A stretch of 47,906 bases of DNA from Anaerolineales bacterium. GTDB lineage: Bacteria; Chloroflexota; Anaerolineae; Anaerolineales; UBA11858. Location: positions 1-47,906 of the forward strand of contig JADHTJ010000020.1 of the NCBI GenBank assembly GCA_016785015.1, given 5' to 3'. The notes under the pieces are model-generated. The model did not search any database. It saw only the letters and a list, made by a program, of their open reading frames with translations, and was not told the DNA's origin. Below, piece after piece: positions 1 through 8,385 of the stretch (position 1 is its first letter; each line of letters starts with the position of its first letter). The translations under genes were made by a program, and so were the position numbers.

Positions 1-267
1 GAAGGCTCGATCCAGATCCTTGAGCGATTGCTGCATTACCTGGCTGTCTGCGTCCCTCAGCCATTCATAATCAGGGCACCGCTTGATCTCAGTCAACAGA
101 GAGGTTGTATCCTGATAGGATAACCCCTCTCTGGCTATCCGGTAGCGATCTCGACGCACTTGCAGGAAGCGGTTGTAGACAAAGCGTGCATGACCAAACT
201 GCACCGCAAGTGCTCGTTGTTTGTTGTTGGGATAGAGCCGAAACTTGTATGCTTTCCTCACCAGCAT
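1..267 (-). CDS. tnpB: TnpB (IS200/IS605 OrfB) transposon nuclease, N-terminal part
   Basis: The minus-strand frame from ATG at 267 is open to the left edge (89 codons), so only the N-terminus is present. It begins MLVRKAYKFRLYPNNKQ, the typical start of the helix-turn-helix domain of IS605 OrfB/TnpB, followed by HARFVYNRFLQVRRDRY, also typical of the family. TnpB proteins are RNA-guided DNA nucleases that help keep IS200/IS605 elements in place. The RuvC and zinc-ribbon parts would lie outside the window. No tnpA is visible upstream, so this may be a tnpB-only element. An extended -10 (TGC-TATAAT) ends 6 nt before the ATG, so the mRNA would have almost no leader. The family call is firm; whether the gene is intact cannot be seen. 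Confidence 0.85.
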   Translation of the reverse strand, partial: MLVRKAYKFRLYPNNKQRALAVQFGHARFVYNRFLQVRRDRYRIAREGLSYQDTTSLLTEIKRCPDYEWLRDADSQVMQQSLKDLDRAF

Positions 268-273
268 ATATCT

Positions 274-282
274 ATTATAGCA
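274..282 (-). promoter_or_regulatory. Extended -10 promoter of tnpB
   Basis: The minus strand reads TGC-TATAAT, a consensus extended -10, ending 6 nt upstream of the tnpB ATG at 267. No good -35 is seen at the usual distance, which fits an extended -10 promoter. The predicted start of transcription falls at or next to the start codon. Confidence 0.5.
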
Positions 283-303
283 CACATGTTCTGTCGAATT
301 CAT

Positions 304-322
304 CCCCAACCACAGGTCGGGG
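304..322 (-). repeat. Hairpin upstream of tnpB, possible IS200/IS605 end
   Basis: On the minus strand CCCCGAC and GTTGGGG pair (six Watson-Crick pairs and one G-T wobble) around a 5-nt loop. IS200/IS605 elements carry subterminal hairpins of this kind instead of inverted repeats. The G-T pair makes the minus strand the better folder (A-C mismatch on plus). It lies 37 nt upstream of tnpB, so it is probably the left end. GCCCCGACC...GGTTGGGG followed by ATGAATTC also resembles the 3' hairpins of TnpB guide RNAs, so it could be the right end of another element. Confidence 0.45.
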
Positions 323-432
323 CTTTCTTCGCCGTTTCAGTAACCGGATAATTGACACTCTTTGCGAGATCTTATCCATTTTTATTCCCATAGTGTAGAT
401 TGAATATCACGGATAGAAATCCAATATGTAGT

Positions 433-1380
433 TCAAACTGAAGCATGTATATCGGTTTCAATAGCCTGGAGCGTTTCCCATAGCCCTCTGTCGAAAGGGA
501 CACATGGTTGCCACTCCAACTTTTCTCTCGCACGCTGAACGCTCAAAACATTATGTTTCACTTCGTAAGGGTTTCCTGGAAGAAAAATGGGCATCTTAGC
601 GACTTTCAATAACCTTGCTATCCACAAATAAACATCAATCAAGGGTTGCCCGATCCCTGTTCCGATATTGAAAATTCCCCTCACCCTGGGTTTCAAGACA
701 ACCAGGTTAGCATTCACCACATCCCGCACATGAATGAAATCTCTTGTCTGGCGACCGTCTCCATATATAAATGATTGATTTCCGCGCAGCATATTGTTAG
801 AGAAAATGGTGATGACGCCATTGTTATTCAGGGCATCCTGGCCCGGACCATAAACGTTAGCATAACGCAGGACAACCGTCTTCATGTTCCCATCCCGACT
901 CAAAAGCACCTTCTCCGCTGCCAGTTTGTTTTTCCCATAGGGGGAGATGGGTTCTGCAGAAGCGCTTTCACGAATGGGCATTGCTTTGGCGTTACCATAG
1001 ATTGCCCCACCACTGGATGCGTAAATCAGTTTTTTCACTCCTACCGTCGATGCTGCTTCGATGACGTTCACTGTTCCCTGGAGGTTGACTTGCCAATAAA
1101 GCTCAGGGTGCTGGCAAGATTCTCGGACACTGACCAACGCGGCGTGGTGGTTGACAATCGTTGGTTGCTCACGAATAAATATCTCACACAGTTTATCGAG
1201 GTTACAAATATCGACCTGATAGACGATAACACCTTCAGGTAAATTCCCTCTTTTTCCCCTGGAGAAATCATCTATGATTATTACTTTGTGACCAGCCAAG
1301 AGGTATGCTTGAGCTACCTGGGAGCCGATAAACCCGGCCCCACCAGTTAGAAGAATTTTTTCCTCTTTGAAGTTATCCAA
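433..1380 (-). CDS. NAD-dependent sugar-nucleotide epimerase/dehydratase (extended SDR, GalE-like)
   Basis: About 315 residues, normal length for the family. The Rossmann motif TGGAGFIGS is at residues 12-20, the adenine-ribose acidic pair at D37-D38, the catalytic serine region SSGGAIYG at 122-129, and Y148-x3-K152 (YGKNK) is the catalytic pair. It should interconvert or dehydrate an NDP-sugar (such as UDP-glucose/galactose) in the cytoplasm to feed the glycosyltransferases. Substrate specificity cannot be read from the sequence. The only start near the domain is TTG at 1380 with no strong Shine-Dalgarno; no ATG lies between it and the Rossmann motif. It is the last leftward gene seen in the polysaccharide block, 45 nt after the lipoprotein gene. 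Confidence 0.88.
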   Translation of the reverse strand: MDNFKEEKILLTGGAGFIGSQVAQAYLLAGHKVIIIDDFSRGKRGNLPEGVIVYQVDICNLDKLCEIFIREQPTIVNHHAALVSVRESCQHPELYWQVNLQGTVNVIEAASTVGVKKLIYASSGGAIYGNAKAMPIRESASAEPISPYGKNKLAAEKVLLSRDGNMKTVVLRYANVYGPGQDALNNNGVITIFSNNMLRGNQSFIYGDGRQTRDFIHVRDVVNANLVVLKPRVRGIFNIGTGIGQPLIDVYLWIARLLKVAKMPIFLPGNPYEVKHNVLSVQRAREKLEWQPCVPFDRGLWETLQAIETDIHASV

Positions 1381-1425
1381 GATACTTTACGCTATTAAAA
1401 TATCGCCGTGAAATTGTTTTATGAA

Positions 1426-1866
1426 CTATTCTCCTGCGCTGGAAATTTCTTGAAGCCAAACTTCCCAAAGCCCATCACCCTTTTCGACCTCAATGGCATA
1501 CTCGCCAGGTTCGAAATCAAAATCCCCATAGCCACTACTGGGTCCAACGATGTATTCGAAAGTTACCCGATTCTGTTCACCCGCGTTTTTGCGAAAAATG
1601 ACAAGGATGAATAGGTCTTCACTGGACTGATCCCAATTTACCCGAACTCGTTTCGATTCAGTCAAGGTGAAAATCTTTTCGGCAATACCTTTGCCCTCTC
1701 CCGAAACATGTATTATCTCGTCAGGGGCAATGACTGTTGCGTTCGAAACAGGATAATTCGTTGCCTCAGAAGATGGGTTCACTGCCTGGGATGATCCACA
1801 AGCTGTCAGAAGAACAGCTATGGCCAAATGAACCCAAAAGAGTTTTCCGTCGTATGTATTTACCAT
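1426..1866 (-). CDS. Putative lipoprotein of unknown function
   Basis: A 146-residue protein with an N-terminal hydrophobic stretch and a lipobox, LLTAC, with the lipidated Cys at residue 23, then a Ser/Asn/Thr-rich linker. The rest looks like a small beta-rich domain (EPGEYAIEVEKGDG, WEVWLQEI). The frame is open to an ATG at 1878 that overlaps the stop of the preceding gene (TAATG), but GGAGG lies 5 nt before the second ATG at 1866, and the signal peptide starts well there, so I chose 1866. It follows the DUF2723 gene closely and is probably co-transcribed. No enzymatic motif is seen; it may be an accessory surface protein of the polysaccharide system. Confidence 0.7.
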   Translation of the reverse strand: MVNTYDGKLFWVHLAIAVLLTACGSSQAVNPSSEATNYPVSNATVIAPDEIIHVSGEGKGIAEKIFTLTESKRVRVNWDQSSEDLFILVIFRKNAGEQNRVTFEYIVGPSSGYGDFDFEPGEYAIEVEKGDGLWEVWLQEISSAGE

Positions 1867-1877
1867 AAAAGCCTCCA

Positions 1878-3437
1878 TTAATTTCCCTTCGATCTACATG
1901 CCACCACTTCAGGCTTATCAAGTGTGATTTCACAATTTTGAAGTTTCGGGTTGGCAGCCATCACCGTTAGATACCACGTTTGCCCTGACTCTTCTGGGAT
2001 AATCAGCTCTGGATAGATTTCGCGCATGCGTTCCCGGTACCAAACCTCCGGCAAAAGTCTTTTTTGTAGAACAGCAATATCAGGTCGTCCCCCTAAGGCG
2101 AAATGGTAATACCATAAAGTAAACGAGTCTGCGTCGTCTAAAGTGTAGATGATCGCGTTCTGGGGGGCCGTTTGCATCACAGCCTGCCCGAAAGTTGTCG
2201 CCCTGATATCCTGGCTTGCATCAACTAGAAGGAAAAATCTCCAAGCATTGATAAGGACCGGAAATACCAACAGGATTACACCAGCAGGCAGTATCCAGGT
2301 TGCTTTGTTCTGCCATCGAACCAGCGCCTCAAGTAACGCCGCCGAACCCAGACCCATCCAGATGGACAGGATCACTATCACTGGAATGAGCAGAACGTAT
2401 GCATCATGAGTATTGTAGCCAACCGCGAAGATCACATAGGTCAGGATTATCCAAACCGTAATCCAATGCAACTTGCGGAAGTGAGTATGTTTCCAATAAA
2501 ACAACAATGCCCATAAAACCAATAACATACCAAAGATACTGAATTGGTCAACCAACATCCCTACCCAGTCTTGAATTCGCGTCCAAAGGTGAGAAAGTGG
2601 AAGAGAGAAAACCCGCCAGTGGTAATACTGTCCCGAAACCAACCACCAGAACCCTTTCCAATCAACAGGATCACCCCATATTACCGGGGAACCCGAGCGG
2701 GCGCGTATTGGGATGATGAGATACACTTGCAAGCCTAGCAGTATCCAGATAAACTTTCGAACCGATCTCTTTGAAGAAAAAAAAGCAGCAAGGGAGCTGG
2801 GAAACAAAGCGGCGCGTGATGATTTTGCTCCCATACTCCCCTGCTCCTTTTCTTTCTTGCTAATTCCTGATAACAGAAGGGGTGGTAATAAAAATGCAAC
2901 CGTTGCTTGGGTACCTAATGCCACTCCGAATAAGAGGCCACTCAAACGGTCTACCCAGGTATGTGTAAGTTTATGAGCAATACCATTTAGCAGGATGTGA
3001 AGTATCAACGCCACAAAAAGAGCGTTTAGCGTGTACACCTCTGTGATGACGGCCTGAGACCAGAACAACGGTGCAAGGCCTAAACTTAGCCCTGCTATTG
3101 TTCCTGCTGTTTTCCCTATCCGAATGTTTCCACCATAGAAGCATCTGACTATGTCAGCTACGACCAGCGCAGATAACACTGCGCACAAGGTTGAAAGTAG
3201 ATTAGTGCGAAACGCCAGTGTACCAATAGGTAGAGATTGAATTAGTTGCGCTAATAATATATAGGTTGGATACCCACTTGGATGAGGAATACCTTTCGTT
3301 GCGGCTGCGACAATCAAGTCGCCCCCGTCATCTCCTCGGTTTGCCCAGGTGATATCAGGAGCTAGTGTAACGGTGTATACCAAGGATAAGCAGATGGTCA
3401 AAAATAGAAGATGACCATTGCGGCGAATAGATCGCAT
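1878..3437 (-). CDS. DUF2723 membrane protein (GT-C type glycosyltransferase, TMEM260-like)
   Basis: About 519 residues with many hydrophobic segments. After the first membrane segment it carries the DUF2723 signature: an acidic GDDGGDLI stretch followed by GIPHPSGYPTY. This family is related to protein O-mannosyltransferases and is expected to use a polyprenyl-phosphate sugar on the outer face of the membrane, with the acidic residues of the first loop catalytic. The acceptor here is unknown. The frame also opens at TTG 3449; ATG 3437 is given because the segment RSIRRNG is a good positive-inside flank for the first membrane helix. Neither start has a clear Shine-Dalgarno. A strong terminator just upstream belongs to the preceding gene, so this gene and the next two leftward need their own promoter, which I could not place. 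Confidence 0.82.
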   Translation of the reverse strand: MRSIRRNGHLLFLTICLSLVYTVTLAPDITWANRGDDGGDLIVAAATKGIPHPSGYPTYILLAQLIQSLPIGTLAFRTNLLSTLCAVLSALVVADIVRCFYGGNIRIGKTAGTIAGLSLGLAPLFWSQAVITEVYTLNALFVALILHILLNGIAHKLTHTWVDRLSGLLFGVALGTQATVAFLLPPLLLSGISKKEKEQGSMGAKSSRAALFPSSLAAFFSSKRSVRKFIWILLGLQVYLIIPIRARSGSPVIWGDPVDWKGFWWLVSGQYYHWRVFSLPLSHLWTRIQDWVGMLVDQFSIFGMLLVLWALLFYWKHTHFRKLHWITVWIILTYVIFAVGYNTHDAYVLLIPVIVILSIWMGLGSAALLEALVRWQNKATWILPAGVILLVFPVLINAWRFFLLVDASQDIRATTFGQAVMQTAPQNAIIYTLDDADSFTLWYYHFALGGRPDIAVLQKRLLPEVWYRERMREIYPELIIPEESGQTWYLTVMAANPKLQNCEITLDKPEVVACRSKGN

Positions 3438-3462
3438 TTGTCTTAGCAACAGAAATTATAGA

Positions 3463-3500
3463 AATAAAAAGGTGGGGAGGATGTATACCTCCTCCCCACC
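3463..3500 (-). terminator. Rho-independent terminator after the secreted-protein gene
   Basis: A perfect 11-bp stem, GGTGGGGAGGA with TCCTCCCCACC, and an 8-nt loop at 3471-3500. On the minus strand it is followed directly by TTTTTATTTC. It lies 29 nt after the stop of the 3529-4035 gene and before the DUF2723 gene. Confidence 0.92.
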
Positions 3501-3528
3501 ACAGGTGTCATACTAAGTGAAAATCGAA

Positions 3529-4035
3529 CTACCCGATAACCGTAAAGGTTCCTGGTACATTGGTGTAGGTGCAGATTTCACCAGAATGACCCACTAACCC
3601 GCCGCTGAAAGTAGGGAATATTTGCCAGCCACCATCTGGACGTGTAGGATCACCGGTCCAGAAGCGAATCGCCCCAGCGCCGGGATCTGGGAAACAGATC
3701 AGTACAGGAACGGGGAAATATGACAAAGGGCCTGCTGAACCAAACAGATTGAAAGTCACGCCTTCACTTAGAAAGTTCAACCCTGTTGGGGGTGTTGAGT
3801 TCCCTATCCCACCCAGATCATCCAGGTCAAGAATCGTTACGGGACTAACTTGACCTCGTTGGACTCCAGTTCCTGCCCCTTGTTGCCAAGTGACGTTTCC
3901 AGTGCCCGTGTCACAGGTGTTGGCATCACCATCACAGGACTGACTCTCTCCTGCTGTTTGTGCCCAAACAGTCATGGTTACACTCAACGCCAATACTAGG
4001 ACTACAACTATACTGACAATCCATTTGGTTTTCAT
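3529..4035 (-). CDS. Small secreted protein of unknown function
   Basis: 168 residues with a classical signal peptide: MKTKW, a long Val/Leu-rich core and likely cleavage after VWAQ. The mature part is low in Lys, rich in Gly, Thr and Pro, with four Cys: two near the start (SCDGDANTC) and two further on (LICFPDP, EICTYTN), which could form disulfides outside the cell. It ends FTVIG. I do not recognise the family. The frame opens earlier at 4056, but GGAGG sits 7 nt before ATG 4035, which also gives the cleaner signal peptide. It has its own strong terminator and a -10 candidate upstream, so it is probably a separate transcript, possibly abundant, placed inside an otherwise operon-like block. 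Confidence 0.72.
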   Translation of the reverse strand: MKTKWIVSIVVVLVLALSVTMTVWAQTAGESQSCDGDANTCDTGTGNVTWQQGAGTGVQRGQVSPVTILDLDDLGGIGNSTPPTGLNFLSEGVTFNLFGSAGPLSYFPVPVLICFPDPGAGAIRFWTGDPTRPDGGWQIFPTFSGGLVGHSGEICTYTNVPGTFTVIG

Positions 4036-4079
4036 AATTATCCTCCATCCTGACATAGTTACCTTAATCCATCAAAACG

Positions 4080-4085
4080 ATTATA
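4080..4085 (-). promoter_or_regulatory. Candidate -10 box of the secreted-protein gene
   Basis: The minus strand has a perfect TATAAT 44 nt upstream of the ATG at 4035. No good -35 lies at 16-18 nt, so this rests on the -10 alone. Confidence 0.35.
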
Positions 4086-4195
4086 CATAATTGCGCTGAC
4101 TCAAGGATCGATATCAATCCGAGATTAGTCCTGGTTTCATCCGAGTTTACTGAATATACTATGAGTGGCTTCAATTGAGTTGCTGACAAAGGATT

Positions 4196-6820
4196 TCACG
4201 GCAAGCTAAAAACCAAGACAACATTGACGTCCTTCGCTAAAGTCCCCACGAAATGCCAGCTGTTTGTATCGAATTCCCCTTCAGGGTTTGCTTCTACTAA
4301 TTCGAAACCAACCGGTAGTTTTGCGGTTAGTTCTAATGTGTGAGCTTTAGTACCCGGCTGTTTTTGCACCTTCAACCCATAAACCAAGAAGCCTTCGTCA
4401 CTTTTTGTCATTATTGAAGATGGCAGCCTGAAATCGAACCTGGTTACTAGCGTTTCTCCTTTTGGTACAACGAACAAAGTTCCGAATACCCGTACATCCG
4501 GAATTCTTTCTGGCATGATGTAGTTATTAGACAAGTCATCAACCTGTGCTGGAATTGAATCCCCTCGAAGCATCCATTCACCGGGAACTTGGTGAGGATT
4601 TGCCCCAAGTAGTTCAGTCTCTTCAATAGTGTACACTCTCAGATAATCCCAATAACAACGGTTGATTAATTCAGAATAGTCACTGAGATTATAGTAAGCC
4701 ATGTGATTGCAACCGGGATCTCCAAGAGCTGAATTTGTGTGTGTGATTGATAATCTCCCCACAGGATTCTCAAAATCTGTTAGATCGATTTCATACCGTA
4801 TGGCTTCCTCAACAACAGCGTTCGCTTTATTAAAGCCCAGGTTGGAATCAACTACCATCAGGAAGTCACCCAGGTCAGGTTTTACCGCACCGTTCCAACC
4901 GCGATTTGAAAGAATAGCTGACACATCAGGATCATCTAATTGAATCAGAATATGCCGGCTGTCCAAAGCATCAATAACCGCTTTGGCGAGATCCGTTATT
5001 GATAGTGCTGGATCTTCTAGCTTTTCAAGTAATGCACTCGCAAGCGGTTGGAGAAAATCTTTCCTGTGTTGCTCATATGAATTAGAAGGAGTTGCGTCTA
5101 CAGCACTTGATTTCGCATCCCGCATATACTGGATAATATCATCCGCCGAAATGCTTTGACTGGTACCCGCAATTTCCACCGGCCCGATTGCCTTGAGCAA
5201 TATCCGAATAGCTTCCTGGTCGATTGCAATCACCCCATCCACGGCATGAGATTTATGATATACGTACATTCGTTCAACCCAATCGGCCGTCGTGGGAAAA
5301 TCTGGAGACCAATTCGCATCCCGAATATACCAAAATCCAGTCCGCATATATTTCGATAGCTGCCATGGTGGTGTGTGTGCCGTCTTTTCTGGGTCATCAA
5401 CATCGTAAGCGTCTACAACCGAAACGGATGAAACCTTCGCATTATCAACCGAAACAATCCCAACAGAGGTAATATATCCGCCCGTAGCACGTATTTCATC
5501 CTCGTTTTGCAGCAAAACCAAATATGTTTGAGGTCCATATTCCTGTCCCCCGAGAACCCTTGGAGCGGACTTGGCTGCCAGTATGCCATTCTCCAGTATA
5601 GGCATATATGAGTCGAGTTTCTCTAAAAGCTGGGAAGTTTGCGGCGAGAGTCGATCAGCATCGATCTTTGCGCGTGCATTTTTGGCTCGATCGACAGCAA
5701 GCTGAGCTTCCGTTAAACTCAGTTGAGCATCTTCCAAGATTGTCAGGATTCCTGAGGGTGAAAGGAACGTTTCCTCATCTTGCCAAACATCAATTAGTGG
5801 CTGAAGACCATCAAAGGTTTCATCAGCCGCAATAACCACTCCGGTTGCTAAGTCCAACAAATGATCGGCTGATCTCAGGTCAGAACCGTAAACCGGCACC
5901 CAAGCAAGGAGATCTCCGACCCACAACCAAGGGCGCGCGGTTTTATCCAGCTGAATAACATCATCCCGCGCCTGCTCCAACAATAGGTCAACTTCAGCTA
6001 TACTTTCTAAGCTCAACTCACCAGGGTTAGTTGATAAAGATTGCATTTCCCGTGCGTCCGCCTGCACAGCGCGCGCCAGAGACAATATTTGCCAAGATTT
6101 CCCTCCTAAGAATAATAGGAGTACTAAGAGCAACACAATCCAGATTTGGCGTTGATAGCGTCGAAAATATGCTTGTAAAAACATAAAGCGCGATAAAATT
6201 GTTCCAGAGAATTTACTTGCCTGGATGGGAACTTGCCTTACACCATCAATATCCTCAACTTTCAAAGGGTCAAGTACTATGGAAGGCTCATTTCTCTGGG
6301 CACTGAGAAATTGCTCCCGATTGATGAACGATTCCGCAAGTTGTTCCAGTCCCTTGGTATGCCAACCGCTAATCGTACTTACCGGCGCAGATTCGGTTTC
6401 ATTGCCAGTAAAGCGATAACGCTCTTTTTCCTTATTAGGGATTTTCTGCTCTTGGCTTCCAAAAACAAAGAGAGTAATTGCCTCGTCAATTCGACCCCAG
6501 GCATCCAACTGGGTAGATGGATACACCGTGCCAAATTCAATAGGCGCAAAATATAGGGCTCCAAGTATGCCGAACTGTCCCCATCTAGGATCCAACCGTT
6601 TTCCTCGCCGTGGAGGTGTGCCTGGCATCATTTCCCGGAAAAGAGCTGCCAATGCGGCTAACAGTTGGAAGCCAAGGCCATGGGATCCCAGCGAAGGATT
6701 TTTAGCAATATAATCGAGAACGGTTTGACTTCTCGTCCATGGATGGTTGTCCAGCGACGAAGGGGTTTTCGCTTTTTCTAAGATCTTCTTCAATTCCAGA
6801 GTTATGTAACGTCTATCCAT
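4196..6820 (-). CDS. DUF4012 membrane-anchored protein
   Basis: 874 residues. A cytoplasmic N-terminal region of about 225 residues precedes one membrane segment (about 226-240, IWIVLLLVLLLFLGG), then a coiled-coil-like stretch and a long extracytoplasmic part with the DUF4012 signature LLQNEDEIRATGGYITS (about 436-452). The family is common near exopolysaccharide genes of Gram-positive-type and Chloroflexota genomes; its biochemical role is not established, and a part in assembly or attachment of polymers at the cell surface is inference. The frame is open to 6934 inside the LysM gene; ATG 6820, 16 nt after that gene's stop, matches the operon spacing. The roughly 190-residue cytoplasmic region before the membrane segment is long and has no motif I recognise. 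Confidence 0.82.
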   Translation of the reverse strand: MDRRYITLELKKILEKAKTPSSLDNHPWTRSQTVLDYIAKNPSLGSHGLGFQLLAALAALFREMMPGTPPRRGKRLDPRWGQFGILGALYFAPIEFGTVYPSTQLDAWGRIDEAITLFVFGSQEQKIPNKEKERYRFTGNETESAPVSTISGWHTKGLEQLAESFINREQFLSAQRNEPSIVLDPLKVEDIDGVRQVPIQASKFSGTILSRFMFLQAYFRRYQRQIWIVLLLVLLLFLGGKSWQILSLARAVQADAREMQSLSTNPGELSLESIAEVDLLLEQARDDVIQLDKTARPWLWVGDLLAWVPVYGSDLRSADHLLDLATGVVIAADETFDGLQPLIDVWQDEETFLSPSGILTILEDAQLSLTEAQLAVDRAKNARAKIDADRLSPQTSQLLEKLDSYMPILENGILAAKSAPRVLGGQEYGPQTYLVLLQNEDEIRATGGYITSVGIVSVDNAKVSSVSVVDAYDVDDPEKTAHTPPWQLSKYMRTGFWYIRDANWSPDFPTTADWVERMYVYHKSHAVDGVIAIDQEAIRILLKAIGPVEIAGTSQSISADDIIQYMRDAKSSAVDATPSNSYEQHRKDFLQPLASALLEKLEDPALSITDLAKAVIDALDSRHILIQLDDPDVSAILSNRGWNGAVKPDLGDFLMVVDSNLGFNKANAVVEEAIRYEIDLTDFENPVGRLSITHTNSALGDPGCNHMAYYNLSDYSELINRCYWDYLRVYTIEETELLGANPHQVPGEWMLRGDSIPAQVDDLSNNYIMPERIPDVRVFGTLFVVPKGETLVTRFDFRLPSSIMTKSDEGFLVYGLKVQKQPGTKAHTLELTAKLPVGFELVEANPEGEFDTNSWHFVGTLAKDVNVVLVFSLP

Positions 6821-6836
6821 AGAAGAATTACGGGGG

Positions 6837-8219
6837 TTATTCCGTATAAGGATAAATAACCCAGCGGCCTGCTGGGATATCATCTCTTTGTGTAAGTCCG
6901 TTGTAATACAAGATATCCGCGTATAGTACGCCAAGGTTAGAAGCCAGTTTTTCTATACTTATAGTCGATTCAACGTAAAACACGGCAAACTTGGTGGTGT
7001 CCTTCATTTCCGTTTCACCAGGCATGATCACCAATATTTGCCCTATCTGAATGCTTCCGAAGATCACATTGAGTTTTTGGATCACCTCAGTACTCGTCAG
7101 GTATCGTTTTTCGAGTAGATTGAGGCTTTCACCAGGTGTGACTTCATGGAGAATGTACTCATTATGAGGGCCAAAAGGCGCTGTCAATGCTTTACTAAGG
7201 TCAGGAGTTGGGGCTGAAGTGGGTGTGGGGGTCAGTGTTTCTGGCATATAAGGATAGATCAGCCAGCGCCCTGCCGAAATAGATTCTACATTTCTCAATA
7301 CATTTAGCGTCCTTACATCTTCAATAGATACACCCTTGCTTGCTGCAAATTCCAGGATGGTTATTTCTTCCTGAGTAAAATCGACAGATAGAGGCGCCAC
7401 TTCAGAAGAATCTGTTCGCCCAGGCATAATGACAATCACCCTATTTGGCCGTAATCCCAGCTCTCCCACCCAAGTGTTTAAGGCAATTATCGTCTCTGGT
7501 GTCGTGTCATATAACCTTGAAAGTAAGGGTAAATTCTCTCCTTCGCTAATAGCGTGAATAACATATTCATTTTGTGGGCCAAAAGGTGTTTGAAAATTTG
7601 GTGCTGGTGCTGCACGTTGGGCTTCTGGTGTGGGGGTCATATGCGTAGTTGGGATATTGGTAACCGATGCGGTGAGAGAGGGTGTTGTTGTGAACACATT
7701 AGTGGATGTCAAAGTAATTGGCTGCGTTTCCACGATTGTATTGGTTTGTGCGGGTAGGACAGTATTCTCCAAAAATATTGATGGCGATGGTGTATTTGTG
7801 GAAAACACTTTTGTCCCCGATGGGGAGTCATCGGCAGCCACTTCTACGGTTTGTGTTAATAGGGTTTCCTCAACTTTGCCACGGTCACCTGTTAGTGAAA
7901 CCACAAAGGATCTCTTCAATATGGTATTCATCCCCCACCCAACAAGTATGGCTAGAACAAACACAAGCCCTATCCAGAGATAATTCCGCCGTTTCGTTTT
8001 CCATGATCGTTCCCCTCTTGCCTCAGGCGGTAATGATCCATCCTTTTGACCTTGGTATACTGGACACAGATGATGCACTTCTGATAAACATCTGCTTTCC
8101 TGATAGGAAGGTTTTACAGGTGCAACAGGCGCGACTTTATGGCAATAATTTGCGCTAGTTGCGTATAAAAAGCGTGAATCGGGATTCTCAAACAACCCCA
8201 AATATGGACAATTCGTCAT
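6837..8219 (-). CDS. LysM-repeat membrane protein with N-terminal 4-Cys motif (first paralogue)
   Basis: 460 residues. Residues 1-60 hold four Cys in the pattern C4-x21-C26-H27-x16-C44-x7-C52-P-V-Y. One membrane segment follows (about 80-99), then a Thr/Pro/Ser-rich linker, then two tandem blocks. Each block has a LysM-like unit starting FGPxxEYxxH and ending IMPG, and a second unit ending AGRWxIYPY. With no cleavable signal the Cys domain should face the cytoplasm and the LysM units the cell wall, where LysM domains bind peptidoglycan or related glycans. The Cys/His set could bind a metal or Fe-S cluster; that is inference. It lies between its paralogue and the DUF4012 gene in one operon. 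The ATG is preceded by a weak GAAGATAAACCGAG. Confidence 0.8.
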   Translation of the reverse strand: MTNCPYLGLFENPDSRFLYATSANYCHKVAPVAPVKPSYQESRCLSEVHHLCPVYQGQKDGSLPPEARGERSWKTKRRNYLWIGLVFVLAILVGWGMNTILKRSFVVSLTGDRGKVEETLLTQTVEVAADDSPSGTKVFSTNTPSPSIFLENTVLPAQTNTIVETQPITLTSTNVFTTTPSLTASVTNIPTTHMTPTPEAQRAAPAPNFQTPFGPQNEYVIHAISEGENLPLLSRLYDTTPETIIALNTWVGELGLRPNRVIVIMPGRTDSSEVAPLSVDFTQEEITILEFAASKGVSIEDVRTLNVLRNVESISAGRWLIYPYMPETLTPTPTSAPTPDLSKALTAPFGPHNEYILHEVTPGESLNLLEKRYLTSTEVIQKLNVIFGSIQIGQILVIMPGETEMKDTTKFAVFYVESTISIEKLASNLGVLYADILYYNGLTQRDDIPAGRWVIYPYTE

Positions 8220-8385
8220 CTCGGTTTATCTTCGATATACATTTTGAAATATGGAATCTGTTTCATCCCCCTCAACGTCATTACCTGAACTTTTCTCTGA
8301 GACGAAAGCTCAGAACCCTAATAAATTGCCTAGCAAAACCCACCTGCTTTCCCGAAAGGAACATCTGTGGTGAGCGGTTGGTAGC

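Noticed and set aside
105..398. 97-codon plus-strand open frame at the left edge
   Set aside because: It lies antisense to the clear TnpB N-terminus and to the hairpin, and its protein shows no recognisable features.
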